From: Streptomyces indicus | GTDB taxonomy: Bacteria > Actinomycetota > Actinomycetes > Streptomycetales > Streptomycetaceae | Length of the DNA stretch: 64,000 nucleotides | Assembly (NCBI RefSeq): GCF_900100315.1 | Contig: NZ_FNFF01000001.1 | Location: 248,001-312,000, forward strand | Direction of reading: 5' to 3' | In this document: in pieces, positions 47,960-55,970 of the stretch | Layout: each line of letters starts with the position of its first letter | Position numbering within the stretch: position 1 is the first letter of the stretch | The notes under the pieces: model-generated | Seen by the model: the letters and a program-made list of their open reading frames with translations, nothing else | Database searches by the model: none | What the model was told of the DNA's origin: nothing | Program-made: the position numbers and the translations under genes

Positions 47960-48949
47960 TTACTTCGTCAGCGCCTTCACGAGGCCGTCGACGTACGCGG
48001 ACATCGAGCCGGTGCCGCCGAACATCCAGATGCCGTCGTCGAGACGGTGCACGTTGCCGTCCTTCACGAAGGGCAGCGAGGTCCACACCTTGTCCTTGGC
48101 GAGGATGCCGGTGAACGGGGTGGAGGCCTTGTCGTCCTTGTTGCCGATGTAGGCGAAGTGGACGTCCTTCGGGAGCTTGGTCAGGCCCTCGACGTCGGTC
48201 TTGCCCAGGCCGTAGGCCGGGTCGCCCTCGACGGTCCAGGCGTTCTTCAGACCGAGCTTCTCGTTCACGCCGCCGATCAGCGAGCCGCTGGTGAAGGGGC
48301 GGATGGAGGCCTGGTTGGAGACGACGTAGCCGTCGGCGAAGGCGATGTTCGCGCCCGCGAGGTCGGCGTCGGCGAGCGCCTTCTTGCCTTCCTCGATCTT
48401 CGCGTCGAAGTCCTTCTTGAGCTGGTCGGCCTTGTCGGTGGTGCCGGTGGCCTGGGCCAGGAGGTCCAGGTTCTTGGTCATCTGGCCGACCGGGTCCTTG
48501 GCGTCGGCGGGCTTGATCGTGATGACCTTGCCGACCTCCTTGAGCTGCTTGATGGCAGCCTCGGGCAGGTCCGTGGTGGCGACGATCAGGTCGGGGGCGA
48601 GGGCGGCGATGGAGTCCATGCTGGGCTCGCCGCGGGTGCCGACGTCCTTGGGGTTGCCGGTGAGCGGGACGGCCTGGTCCCACTGCTTGTAGCCCTTGAC
48701 GTCGGAGACGCCCGCCGGGTCCACGCCGAGCTCGACGAGGTGCTCGACGACATTCCACTCGGTGGCGACGACCTTCTTGGCCGGCCCGTCCAGCTTGACC
48801 TCGGCGCCGGTGCCGTCGGTGAGGGTGATGGCCTCGGACGACTTCTTCGTGTCGTCCTTCTTGTCGGCGGCGGGCTCGGTGGTTCCGCAGGCGGACAGGG
48901 TGAGAGCCGCTGCCGTGGTGACGGCCGCGGCGAGCAGAATGCGCCTCAT
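47960..48949 (-). CDS. Iron-siderophore ABC transporter substrate-binding lipoprotein
   Basis: 329 aa. Signal peptide with lipobox LSAC (Cys21), then a FepB/FhuD-like periplasmic-binding fold: KKVVATEWNVVEHLVELGVD, SMDSIAALAPDLIVATTDLP, a helical backbone around TTDKADQLKKDFDAKIEEGK and a C-terminal GIWMFGGTGSMSAYVDGLVK. It captures a ferric siderophore or heme-type ligand outside the membrane; the ligand is not evident. Its ATG overlaps the ATPase stop (ATGA). Confidence 0.94.
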   Translation of the reverse strand: MRRILLAAAVTTAAALTLSACGTTEPAADKKDDTKKSSEAITLTDGTGAEVKLDGPAKKVVATEWNVVEHLVELGVDPAGVSDVKGYKQWDQAVPLTGNPKDVGTRGEPSMDSIAALAPDLIVATTDLPEAAIKQLKEVGKVITIKPADAKDPVGQMTKNLDLLAQATGTTDKADQLKKDFDAKIEEGKKALADADLAGANIAFADGYVVSNQASIRPFTSGSLIGGVNEKLGLKNAWTVEGDPAYGLGKTDVEGLTKLPKDVHFAYIGNKDDKASTPFTGILAKDKVWTSLPFVKDGNVHRLDDGIWMFGGTGSMSAYVDGLVKALTK

Positions 48950-49806
48950 GACTGGGTGGTGAGCCTTTCGCTTCGCGAGTGGTGACGGCCTATCGCGCGG
49001 GTGCGCAGAAGGCCGGTGAGGGGGTCGGAGTCGACCTCGATGCGGATCCCGTACGTGTCGGTGAGCCGCTCGGCGGTCAGGACGTCCTCGGGGTGGCCGT
49101 CGGCGATCACGCGGCCCGCGCTGAGCAGCACGATCCGGTCGCCGACGGACGCGGCCTGGTCGAGGTCGTGCAGGACGGCGCCGACGGCGATGCCGTGGCC
49201 GTCCGCGAGATCCCGCATCAGGTCGAGGAGTTCGACCTGGTAGCGCAGGTCGAGGTGGTTGGTGGGTTCGTCGAGGAGCAGGACGCCCGTCTCCTGGGCG
49301 AGACAGCCGGCGAGCCAGACGCGTTGCAGCTGACCGCCGGAGAGGTGCTCGACGCCGCGCTCGGCGAGGTCGGTCATGTCCGTCATGGCCAGCGCGCGGT
49401 CGACGGCTTCCCGGCCGCCCGGGTCGCTCTTGCCCCAGCGGCTGCGGTACGGGTAGCGGCCGAACTCGACCACGTCGCGCACCGTGAGTCCGCTGGGTGT
49501 GGGCCGTCCCTGGGTGAGCAGGGCGACGCTGCGGGCGAACTCGCGCGGGCTCAGGGCGAGTCCGTCGGTGTCCGCGTCCAGCGTGATCTTCGCGGTACGG
49601 GGCTGCTGCAGGCGCGCGATGGTGCGCAGCAGCGTGGACTTGCCGCTGCCGTTCGGGCCGACCAGGACGGTGACCTCGCCCGGGCGCAGCGACATCGAGG
49701 CGTCGTGGACGACGTCGACGCCGTCGTAGGCCACGGTCACGTCCGCGGCGGACAGCTCATGGCCGCGGGGACGCCGGTCCGCGGAGCTCTCTTCAACAAC
49801 TCGCAC
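48946..49806 (-). CDS. Iron-siderophore ABC transporter ATP-binding protein
   Basis: 286 aa. Walker A GPNGSGKST, Q-loop LTQGRPTPSGLTV, signature LSGGQLQR, Walker B VLLLDEPTNHLD and switch His (VLHDLDQA) are all present, typical of FecE/FepC. It powers the fused permease. The start is GTG 49806, with only a few nt between it and the predicted transcription start; no ribosome site is seen. First gene of the iron-box-controlled operon ATPase, binding protein, permease. Confidence 0.94.
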   Translation of the reverse strand: MRVVEESSADRRPRGHELSAADVTVAYDGVDVVHDASMSLRPGEVTVLVGPNGSGKSTLLRTIARLQQPRTAKITLDADTDGLALSPREFARSVALLTQGRPTPSGLTVRDVVEFGRYPYRSRWGKSDPGGREAVDRALAMTDMTDLAERGVEHLSGGQLQRVWLAGCLAQETGVLLLDEPTNHLDLRYQVELLDLMRDLADGHGIAVGAVLHDLDQAASVGDRIVLLSAGRVIADGHPEDVLTAERLTDTYGIRIEVDSDPLTGLLRTRAIGRHHSRSERLTTQS

Positions 49807-49810
49807 GCCG

Positions 49811-49829
49811 GAAGGTTAGCCTAACCTTA
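49811..49829. promoter_or_regulatory. Iron box (DmdR/IdeR-type operator)
   Basis: The 19-bp site matches TTAGGTTAGSCTAACCTAA at about 16 positions, with a perfect AGGTTAG-C-CTAACCT centre (49813-49827). It begins 5 bp upstream of the ATPase GTG and covers the -10 (TAGGCT on the reverse strand). Iron-loaded DmdR1-type repressor should shut the operon under iron sufficiency. Confidence 0.88.
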
Positions 49830-49975
49830 GGCATCCGCCATACGGGGGGCTGACCTGCGGCGGAATCGGGCCCCCGGTTCCCTCCGGGAAACCCAACCCC
49901 CACCCTGCCCTTGAGCCTCAGGTTTCCCGCCGACGCGGGGGCGCACTCCGCCGCTCCGGCCGGGACAATGGGGAC

Positions 49976-50398
49976 ATGTCCGATGCCTTCACGAGCCGCA
50001 TCCTGCAGTTGTCCACCGGCACCTCGGAGCGCGTGGTCGACCTGACCCGCGAGTGCGAGACCTTCCTCAGGGAGGTCGCGTCGGGCCGCGACGGCCTCCT
50101 CAACATCTTCGTGCCGCACGCCACGGCCGGGGTCGCCGTGATCGAGACGGGCGCCGGCAGCGACGACGACCTCCTCGCCGCGCTGCACACCCTGCTGCCC
50201 GCCGACGACCGCTGGCAGCACGCCCACGGCTCCCCCGGGCACGGCCGCGACCACGTCCTGCCGGCCCTGGTGGCCCCGCACGCGACGCTGCCCGTGATCG
50301 AGGGCAGCCTGGAGCTGGGTACGTGGCAGTCGGTGTGCCTGGTGGACACGAACGTCGACAATCCGAACCGTCAGGTGCGGCTGAGCTTCCTCGGCTAG
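49976..50398 (+). CDS. YjbQ family protein (UPF0047)
   Basis: 140 aa, the family size. Conserved blocks are VPHATAGVAVIETGAG, DDRWQHAHGSPGHGRDHVLP and LVAPHATLPVIEGSLELGTWQSVCLVD, including the His/Glu cluster. Family members have weak thiamine-phosphate synthase activity, though the true role is open. GACAAT at 49964-49969 lies 6 nt before the ATG (leaderless). The 169-nt gap upstream is shared with the iron operon. Confidence 0.9.
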   Translation: MSDAFTSRILQLSTGTSERVVDLTRECETFLREVASGRDGLLNIFVPHATAGVAVIETGAGSDDDLLAALHTLLPADDRWQHAHGSPGHGRDHVLPALVAPHATLPVIEGSLELGTWQSVCLVDTNVDNPNRQVRLSFLG

Positions 50399-50441
50399 CC
50401 GTCCGTGAGTACGCGCACGGCGCCGGACTCCCCGGCCCTCG

Positions 50442-51128
50442 TCAGGTGATGAACTCCCTGACGGTACGGGTGAATTGCTCGGGCTGCTCCAGGTTCCAGA
50501 TGTGCCCCGCTCCCGGGACGATCCGCAGCTCCGCGTCGGGCAGTCCGTCGGCCAGCTCCTGCGCGAGCGGGATGTTGGACCGGTCCTTCTCGCCGCACAG
50601 CACCAGCGCGGGCACCTTGATCCCGGCAAGACGCGGCCGCAGGTCCAGGCGGCCCAACTCCCCCAGCCCCGCCAGGAATCCCCGCTTGCCGAGCCGGCGC
50701 AGATCCTCCGCCGCCTGCTCCTTGAGCTCCGCGCGGCCGCCGGCGTACATCGAGGTCATGGCCCGGACGAGCACCCCTTCGGGCAGCAGCCCGAGCACGC
50801 GCCGCTGCACCGCGGCGCCGGCGCCGTCCGCGTGAGCGGCGCCTCCGGAGAGCACGAGGCCCGCCACCTTCTCCGGGGCGTCGAGCGCGGCGAGCAGCGC
50901 CACGCTCACGCCGCCGGACAGCGCCACGAGATACGCGGGTCCGTCCTCCTGCGCCAGGAGGTCCCGCACCGTGGCGACGGCCCGGTCCAGGGTCAACGGC
51001 CCGGGACTCGAGCCGTGGCCGGGCAGGTCGGGCGTGTGGACGCGGTGCTCCTCGCCCAGCGCGGCGGCCTGCGCCGCGAAGGCGCGCCCGCTGGAGCCGA
51101 AGGCGTGGACGAAGATCAGCGTGGACAT
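50442..51128 (-). CDS. Alpha/beta hydrolase
   Basis: 228 aa. The oxyanion region is LIFVHAFGSSGRAF and DLPGHGSSPG; the elbow YLVALSGGVSVALLAA is a variant of GxSxG (A-x-S-G-G); the acid is CGEKDRSN and the His is in PGAGHIWNLEQP. The fold is typical of esterase/peroxidase-like hydrolases such as 3-oxoadipate enol-lactonase relatives. TAGGGT on the reverse strand (51140-51135) lies 6 nt before the ATG, so the transcript is leaderless. Substrate unknown. Confidence 0.88.
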   Translation of the reverse strand: MSTLIFVHAFGSSGRAFAAQAAALGEEHRVHTPDLPGHGSSPGPLTLDRAVATVRDLLAQEDGPAYLVALSGGVSVALLAALDAPEKVAGLVLSGGAAHADGAGAAVQRRVLGLLPEGVLVRAMTSMYAGGRAELKEQAAEDLRRLGKRGFLAGLGELGRLDLRPRLAGIKVPALVLCGEKDRSNIPLAQELADGLPDAELRIVPGAGHIWNLEQPEQFTRTVREFIT

Positions 51129-51271
51129 GACTCGACCCTAGGGCTCGGGGGGCGTGCCCGGAGGTGAGTTGCGGGAATGCGTACGGGGCGGCTTCCCGGG
51201 CGGAAGGCACGCCCGTAAACGCGCCCTCGACGGCCGGGAAGAAGTCGTGGCCGCCGACAGTTGGTAGAAAC

Positions 51272-52366
51272 GTGAACGACATCGGGGCAGCAGAAGCACG
51301 GCAGGTCGAGGTCCTCGTCATCGGCGCGGGACAGGCCGGCCTGTCCGCCGCGTACCACCTGCGGCGCACGGGCCTGGTGCCCGACCGCGACTTCGTGGTG
51401 CTCGACCACGCGCCCCGGCCGGGCGGGGCCTGGCAGTTCCGGTGGCCGACGCTCCCGTACGGACGGGTGCACGGCATGCACGCGCTGCCCGGCATGGAAC
51501 TGACCGGCGCCGACGACGCCCGCCCCTCGTCCGAGGTGATCGGCGGATACTTCGCGGCGTACGAGGAACGGTTCGGCCTGCGCGTGCACCGGCCCGTGGA
51601 CGTCACGGCCGTGCGCGAGGGCGCGGGCGGGCGGCTCCTCGTCGAGAGCTCCGAGGGCACGTATGCGACACGGGCGCTGATCAATGCCACCGGCACCTGG
51701 GACCGGCCCTTCTGGCCGCGCTACCAGGGCCAGGAGACCTTCCGCGGGCGGCAGTTGCACACCGCGCAGTACGCGGGGCCCGAGGAGTTCGCCGGACAGC
51801 GCGTGGTGGTCGTGGGCGGGGGCGCGTCGGGCACGCAGCATCTGCTCGATATCGCCCCGTACGCGGCCTCGACGCTGTGGGTCACGCGGCGTGAACCCGT
51901 GTTCCGCAAGGGCCCGTTCGGCGAGGAGGAGGGCCGCGCGGCGGTCGCCCTGGTCGAGGACCGGGTGCGGCAGGGGCTGCCCCCGCGCAGCGTGGTCTCG
52001 GTGACGGGGCTGCCGCTGAACGACGCGATCCGCAAGGGCATCGCGGACGGTGTGCTGGACCGGCAGCCGATGTTCGACCGAATCACGCCGGACGGGGTGG
52101 CCTGGGCGGACGGCCGCGAGGAGCGGGCCGACGTGATCCTGTGGGCCACCGGATTCCGCCCGGTCGTCGACCATCTCGCGCCGCTGCGGCTGCGCGAGAG
52201 TGGCGGCGGGATCCGGCTCGAAGGGACACGTGTCGCGCGTGACCCGCGGATCCACATGGTCGGTTACGGCCCTTCGGCCAGCACCATCGGCGCGAACCGC
52301 GCGGGCCGGGCGGCGGTGACGGAGATCCGCCGACTCCTCGCCCAGGAGCGGGAGTTGGTGTCCTGA
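51272..52366 (+). CDS. Flavin-containing monooxygenase-like FAD/NAD(P) protein
   Basis: 364 aa from GTG 51272. FAD motif VLVIGAGQAGLSAAYHLRRT, PRPGGAWQFRWPTL loop, NADPH motif VVVVGGGASGTQHLLDIAPY and ILWATGFRPVVDHLAPL near the end match the FMO/Baeyer-Villiger or thioredoxin reductase-like group. The FMO fingerprint (FxGxxxHxxxY) appears as FRGRQLHTAQYAG. It should oxygenate or oxidise a small substrate using NADPH. Substrate unknown; no ribosome site is visible. Confidence 0.88.
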   Translation: MNDIGAAEARQVEVLVIGAGQAGLSAAYHLRRTGLVPDRDFVVLDHAPRPGGAWQFRWPTLPYGRVHGMHALPGMELTGADDARPSSEVIGGYFAAYEERFGLRVHRPVDVTAVREGAGGRLLVESSEGTYATRALINATGTWDRPFWPRYQGQETFRGRQLHTAQYAGPEEFAGQRVVVVGGGASGTQHLLDIAPYAASTLWVTRREPVFRKGPFGEEEGRAAVALVEDRVRQGLPPRSVVSVTGLPLNDAIRKGIADGVLDRQPMFDRITPDGVAWADGREERADVILWATGFRPVVDHLAPLRLRESGGGIRLEGTRVARDPRIHMVGYGPSASTIGANRAGRAAVTEIRRLLAQERELVS

Positions 52367-52426
52367 GGCGGACGGAGCGGGGTCCGGTGCACCAGGGTCG
52401 ACAACTCAGGCCCCGTGACGGACGGT

Positions 52427-53305
52427 TCACCCGGCGCCGGGAGCGCCGTTCTTCGCCTGCCCCTGCTTCTCCGCCTGGCCCTGCTTCTCCGCCTGCCGCA
52501 GGGCGTTGAACTCCGCGACGTTGCGCTGGTGTTCGGCGTAGTCCGCCGTGAAGCGGGTGTCCCCCGGCTTGACCGTGACGAAGTACAGCCAGTCCCCCTG
52601 CGGCGGGTCGAGCGCGGCCGCGAGGGCGTCGTCGCCCGGGTTCGCGATCGGGGTGGGCGGCAGGCCCATGTGCGCGTAGGTGTTGTACGGGCTGCTGATC
52701 CGCGTGTCCGCCATCGAGGTGTCCACCGTGGAGCGGTTCATGGCGTAGTTGATGGTCGAGTCCATCTGGAGCGGCATCCCGAGGTTCATCCGGTTGTAGA
52801 CGACCCGGGCCACCTTGCCCATGTCCTGCTTCGTCTCGGCCTCGGCCTGCGCGATGCTCGCGATGGTCACCGCCTGGTAGACGGAGACCGCCTTGTCCTC
52901 GGCGGCCTTCTTCACGTGCTGGGCGCCGAAGCGCCGGTTCGCGGTGTCGACCATGTACGCGAGCACGGAGGCTGGTGTCGCGTCCTCGCCGATCGGATAC
53001 GTGGCCGGGAACAGGTAGCCCTCGGGATTGCCGGCCGCTTCGCCCGGGAGCTTCAGACCGATGGTGTGCGCGGACTTCTTCGCGGTGCCGGGCTTCGCGT
53101 CGAGGGCCTTGTCGATCGCCGCGTACACCTGCGCGGTGCGCCAGCCCTCGGGCACGAGCAGGGTCCTGGCCTGCGGCTGCGGCGCGGCCCGGTCCAGGAG
53201 GACGGGCACGGCGACCGCGGTGCCGGCGAGCAGGGCCCCGGTCACGGCGAGCGCGGCCTTGCCCCTGCGGGTGAGACGGATCCTGCCCTGACTGTCGTTG
53301 CGCAT
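52427..53305 (-). CDS. mltG: Endolytic murein transglycosylase MltG-like
   Basis: 292 aa, one N-terminal membrane span (about 17-38) and then the YceG/MltG domain. Features: NPEGYLFPATYPI, ASIAQAEAETKQDMGKVARV with the catalytic Glu region (ASIxxxE), NRMNLGMPLQMDSTINYAM and SPYNTYAHMGLPPTPIANPG. It cleaves glycan strands during cell-wall synthesis. The size and divergent active-site segment suggest a second, sporulation- or growth-specific copy. The tail carries an AEKQGQ duplication. TAGCGT on the reverse strand (53317-53312) lies 6 nt before the ATG (leaderless). Confidence 0.92.
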   Translation of the reverse strand: MRNDSQGRIRLTRRGKAALAVTGALLAGTAVAVPVLLDRAAPQPQARTLLVPEGWRTAQVYAAIDKALDAKPGTAKKSAHTIGLKLPGEAAGNPEGYLFPATYPIGEDATPASVLAYMVDTANRRFGAQHVKKAAEDKAVSVYQAVTIASIAQAEAETKQDMGKVARVVYNRMNLGMPLQMDSTINYAMNRSTVDTSMADTRISSPYNTYAHMGLPPTPIANPGDDALAAALDPPQGDWLYFVTVKPGDTRFTADYAEHQRNVAEFNALRQAEKQGQAEKQGQAKNGAPGAG

Positions 53306-53364
53306 GCGGGCACGCTAACCCCGCGCGGGGGATAAATCCGACATTCAGCGCGGCGTCGTCCCTC

Positions 53365-55233
53365 TTACGCCACCGGGGCCAGCCGCTTCCCGTCCTGGGA
53401 CGGCTCGCCGGAGTCCCCCGGCTCGTTTCCCGGCGCCGTCTCCGCATCCCGGCGCACCAGCGCGGCATAGCGCCCGTTCTGCCCCAGGAGCGCGGCGTGC
53501 GTGCCGCGTTCGGCCACGCGGCCGCCGTCGAGGACGACGATCTCGTCCGCCGAGCGGATCGTGGAGAGGCGGTGGGCGATGGTGATCGTGGTGCGGTTCG
53601 CGGACAGCGCGTCGATCGCTTCCTGGACCGCGCCTTCCGTACGGGTGTCGAGCGCGCTGGTCGCCTCGTCGAGGATGAGCACCGGCGGGTCGCGCAGGAT
53701 GGTGCGCGCGATGGCCAGGCGCTGCTTCTCGCCGCCGGAGAACCGGTGGCCGCGCTCGCCGACCACGGTGTCGTAGCCGTCGGGCAGCGAGGCGATGTGC
53801 TCGTGGATCTGGGCCGCCCTGGCCGCCTCGTACAGCTCCTCGTCGGTGGCGTCGGGCTTGGCGAAGCGGAGGTTGTCGGCGACGGAGGCGTGGAAGAGGT
53901 ACGTCTCCTGCGAGACGACGCCGACGGTGTCCGCGAGGGTGTCGAAGGCGAGGTCGCGCACGTCCACGCCGTCGATGGTGACCCGCCCGCCGGTGACGTC
54001 GTACAGGCGCGGCACGAGCGAGCTGAGCGTGGACTTGCCGGATCCGGTGGGTCCGACGACGGCGAGGCTCGCGCCCGCGGGCACGGTGACGTCGATGGCG
54101 TCGAGGATGGGCTCGGACTCGGCGTCGTAGCGGAACTCGACGTTCTCGAACCGGACTTCGCCCCTGACCTTTTCCAGGCGTACGGGCTCGGCGGGCTCGC
54201 GGATGTCCACGGGCAGGTCGAGGTATTCGAAGATGCGCTGGAACAGCGCGAGCGAGGTCTGGATCTGGACGCCGGTGGACAGCAGGCTGACCGTCGGGCG
54301 GAACAGGCCCTGTTGCAGGGTCACGAAGGCGACGAGGGTGCCGAGCGAGACCGCCGGGCCGCCGAGGCCCTGGGCGAGTCCGGCCGCCCAGTACAGGAGC
54401 GCGGGCAGCGCGGCCATGACGATGCCGATGGTCGACATCCGCCAGCGTCCGGCCATGCTGGCCTTCACTTCCAGGTCGATCAGCTTCTCGGACTCGTCGG
54501 CGAAGGACCGGGTCAGCGAGTCGGAGCGGCCCATGGTGCGGCCGAGCAGGATGCCGCTGACGGACAGCGACTCGGTGACGGTGGCGGCCATCGCGGCCAT
54601 CTGCTTCTGCCGCTTGGTGGTGATCTTCTTGCGCTCGTTGCCCACCTTGCGGCTGATCAGCACGAAGACGGGCAGCAGGAGCAGCGAGACGAGGGTGAGC
54701 CGCCAGTCGAGGGCGAGCATGGCGATGACGGTGGCGACGACGCCGGTGAAGTTCTGCACGAGCGAGGTCGCGGTGGAGGTGACGGTGGCCTGCATGCCGC
54801 CGATGTCGTTGGCGATGCGGGACTGCACCTCGCCGGTGCGGGTGCGCGTGAAGAAGGCCAGCGACATCTGCTGGAGCCGTCCGTAGACGGCAGTGCGCAG
54901 GTCGTGCATGACGCGCTGGCCCACGGTCGTGGAGATCAGGGTCTGCAGGACGCCGAAGACGCCGCCGACCACCGCCGCGGCGATCATGCCGAGGGCGAGC
55001 AGGCTGAGCAGCCCGGTGCGGCCCTGGGGCAGCGCGGTGTCGAGGATCTCCTTGAGCAGGAAGGGGGTGGCGACGGAGACCAGTGACGAGGCGGCCACCA
55101 GCAGTGCGACGACTGCGAGCCGGCCGCGGTAGGGGCGGAAGAGACGGGCGATCCGGCGCAGCTCACGCGGCTGCTCCGGGTCGCGGGGCGGGGCGGACCA
55201 GGTGCTTTCGAGGTCGGTGTGGGCGGGCTTCAT
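53365..55233 (-). CDS. ABC-type multidrug exporter, fused permease/ATPase
   Basis: 622 aa half-transporter. Six-span ABC_membrane domain (about 30-330) then ATPase with Walker A VVGPTGSGKSTLSSLVPRLY, Q-loop VSQETYLFHASVADNL, signature FSGGEKQRLAIARTIL, Walker B PVLILDEATSALD and H-loop IAHRLST. It works as a homodimer or paired half to export drugs, lipids or peptides. A TTGTGA/TATGCT promoter on the reverse strand overlaps the MarR operator. Confidence 0.93.
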   Translation of the reverse strand: MKPAHTDLESTWSAPPRDPEQPRELRRIARLFRPYRGRLAVVALLVAASSLVSVATPFLLKEILDTALPQGRTGLLSLLALGMIAAAVVGGVFGVLQTLISTTVGQRVMHDLRTAVYGRLQQMSLAFFTRTRTGEVQSRIANDIGGMQATVTSTATSLVQNFTGVVATVIAMLALDWRLTLVSLLLLPVFVLISRKVGNERKKITTKRQKQMAAMAATVTESLSVSGILLGRTMGRSDSLTRSFADESEKLIDLEVKASMAGRWRMSTIGIVMAALPALLYWAAGLAQGLGGPAVSLGTLVAFVTLQQGLFRPTVSLLSTGVQIQTSLALFQRIFEYLDLPVDIREPAEPVRLEKVRGEVRFENVEFRYDAESEPILDAIDVTVPAGASLAVVGPTGSGKSTLSSLVPRLYDVTGGRVTIDGVDVRDLAFDTLADTVGVVSQETYLFHASVADNLRFAKPDATDEELYEAARAAQIHEHIASLPDGYDTVVGERGHRFSGGEKQRLAIARTILRDPPVLILDEATSALDTRTEGAVQEAIDALSANRTTITIAHRLSTIRSADEIVVLDGGRVAERGTHAALLGQNGRYAALVRRDAETAPGNEPGDSGEPSQDGKRLAPVA

Positions 55234-55276
55234 GGGCCTCCTAGGGGCGGGGTAAGCACATCACCCGAGGAGCATA

Positions 55277-55305
55277 GCTCATTGTTACCTATATTCACAA
55301 TGAGC
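55277..55305. promoter_or_regulatory. MarR operator between divergent genes
   Basis: GCTCATTGT (55277-55285) and ACAATGAGC (55297-55305) are perfect inverted repeats 11 nt apart. On the reverse strand TTGTGA and TATGCT, 18 nt apart, form the exporter promoter; forward TTCACA and TACGCT (55316-55321) that of marR. Confidence 0.8.
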
Positions 55306-55327
55306 GGTGTCCTGATACGCTCCCGGC

Positions 55328-55810
55328 ATGACGAACCAGGCCATGGACCGCGAGGACCGCCCGGCCGGCTCCGCGGCCGACCGCGACGGCCTCCTCGCCG
55401 AGCAGCTGCTCCGGCTCACACGCCGGATGCACCGCATCAACAAGCGCTACCTGGAGGAGTCCGGCCTCGGCATCACACCGGCCCAGTCGCGGCTGCTCCG
55501 CGCCCTCGCGCACTACGACGAGCCGCCGCGGATGGCCGATCTGGCGGCGCGCATGGAGGTCGTGCCGCGGGCCGTGACGACGCTCGTGGACGGTCTGGAG
55601 GGCGGCGGCCGGGTGCGGCGCGTGCCCGATCCGGCCAACCGCCGGGTGATCCGGATCGAGCTGACCGAGGCGGGGCGCGAGGCCCTGCGGGCCCTGCGCG
55701 ACGCGCGCCGCAGCGCCGCGCAGGACATCCTGGCTCCATTGACCGCCGAGCAGCGCGAGGTGTTCGGCGGTCTCCTGTCCGCCCTGGTGGACGAGCCCGG
55801 GCGGCACTGA
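55328..55810 (+). CDS. MarR family transcriptional regulator
   Basis: 160 aa. Winged helix: GLGITPAQSRLLRALAHYDE, MADLAARMEVVPRAVTTLVD and GLEGGGRVRRVPDPANRRVI, with RRMHRINKRYLEESG and a C-terminal dimer helix. TACGCT (55316-55321) lies 6 nt before the ATG (leaderless). It probably represses the divergent ABC exporter until a drug-like ligand binds. Its last codons (VDEPGRH) lie in a tandem repeat that continues after the stop. Confidence 0.92.
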   Translation: MTNQAMDREDRPAGSAADRDGLLAEQLLRLTRRMHRINKRYLEESGLGITPAQSRLLRALAHYDEPPRMADLAARMEVVPRAVTTLVDGLEGGGRVRRVPDPANRRVIRIELTEAGREALRALRDARRSAAQDILAPLTAEQREVFGGLLSALVDEPGRH

Positions 55811-55911
55811 CGGCCTGGCGGACGAAGCCGGGGCGACACCGACCGCCCGGGTGGAGGAGCCGGGCCGACACCACCGCCCCGGTGGACGAGCCGGGGCGCC
55901 CCTGACCGCGC
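55786..55911. repeat. 31-bp tandem repeat, four units
   Basis: Degenerate units of about 31 nt (starting near 55786, 55817, 55850 and 55881), each with GTGGACGAGCC-like start and GCGACACC-like middle. The first overlaps the MarR C-terminus and stop; the others fill the gap before the FAD/Fe-S enzyme. Confidence 0.75.
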
Positions 55912-55970
55912 GCCGCCGCGCCGGACGCGGAGACGCACGAGGCAGCCGAACGACGCCGAGGAGAGCACCG

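Noticed and set aside
46052..48985. 977-aa forward ORF opposite the siderophore operon
   Set aside because: Antisense shadow with Glu/Gly/Arg/His-rich translation; the reverse-strand genes have complete domains.
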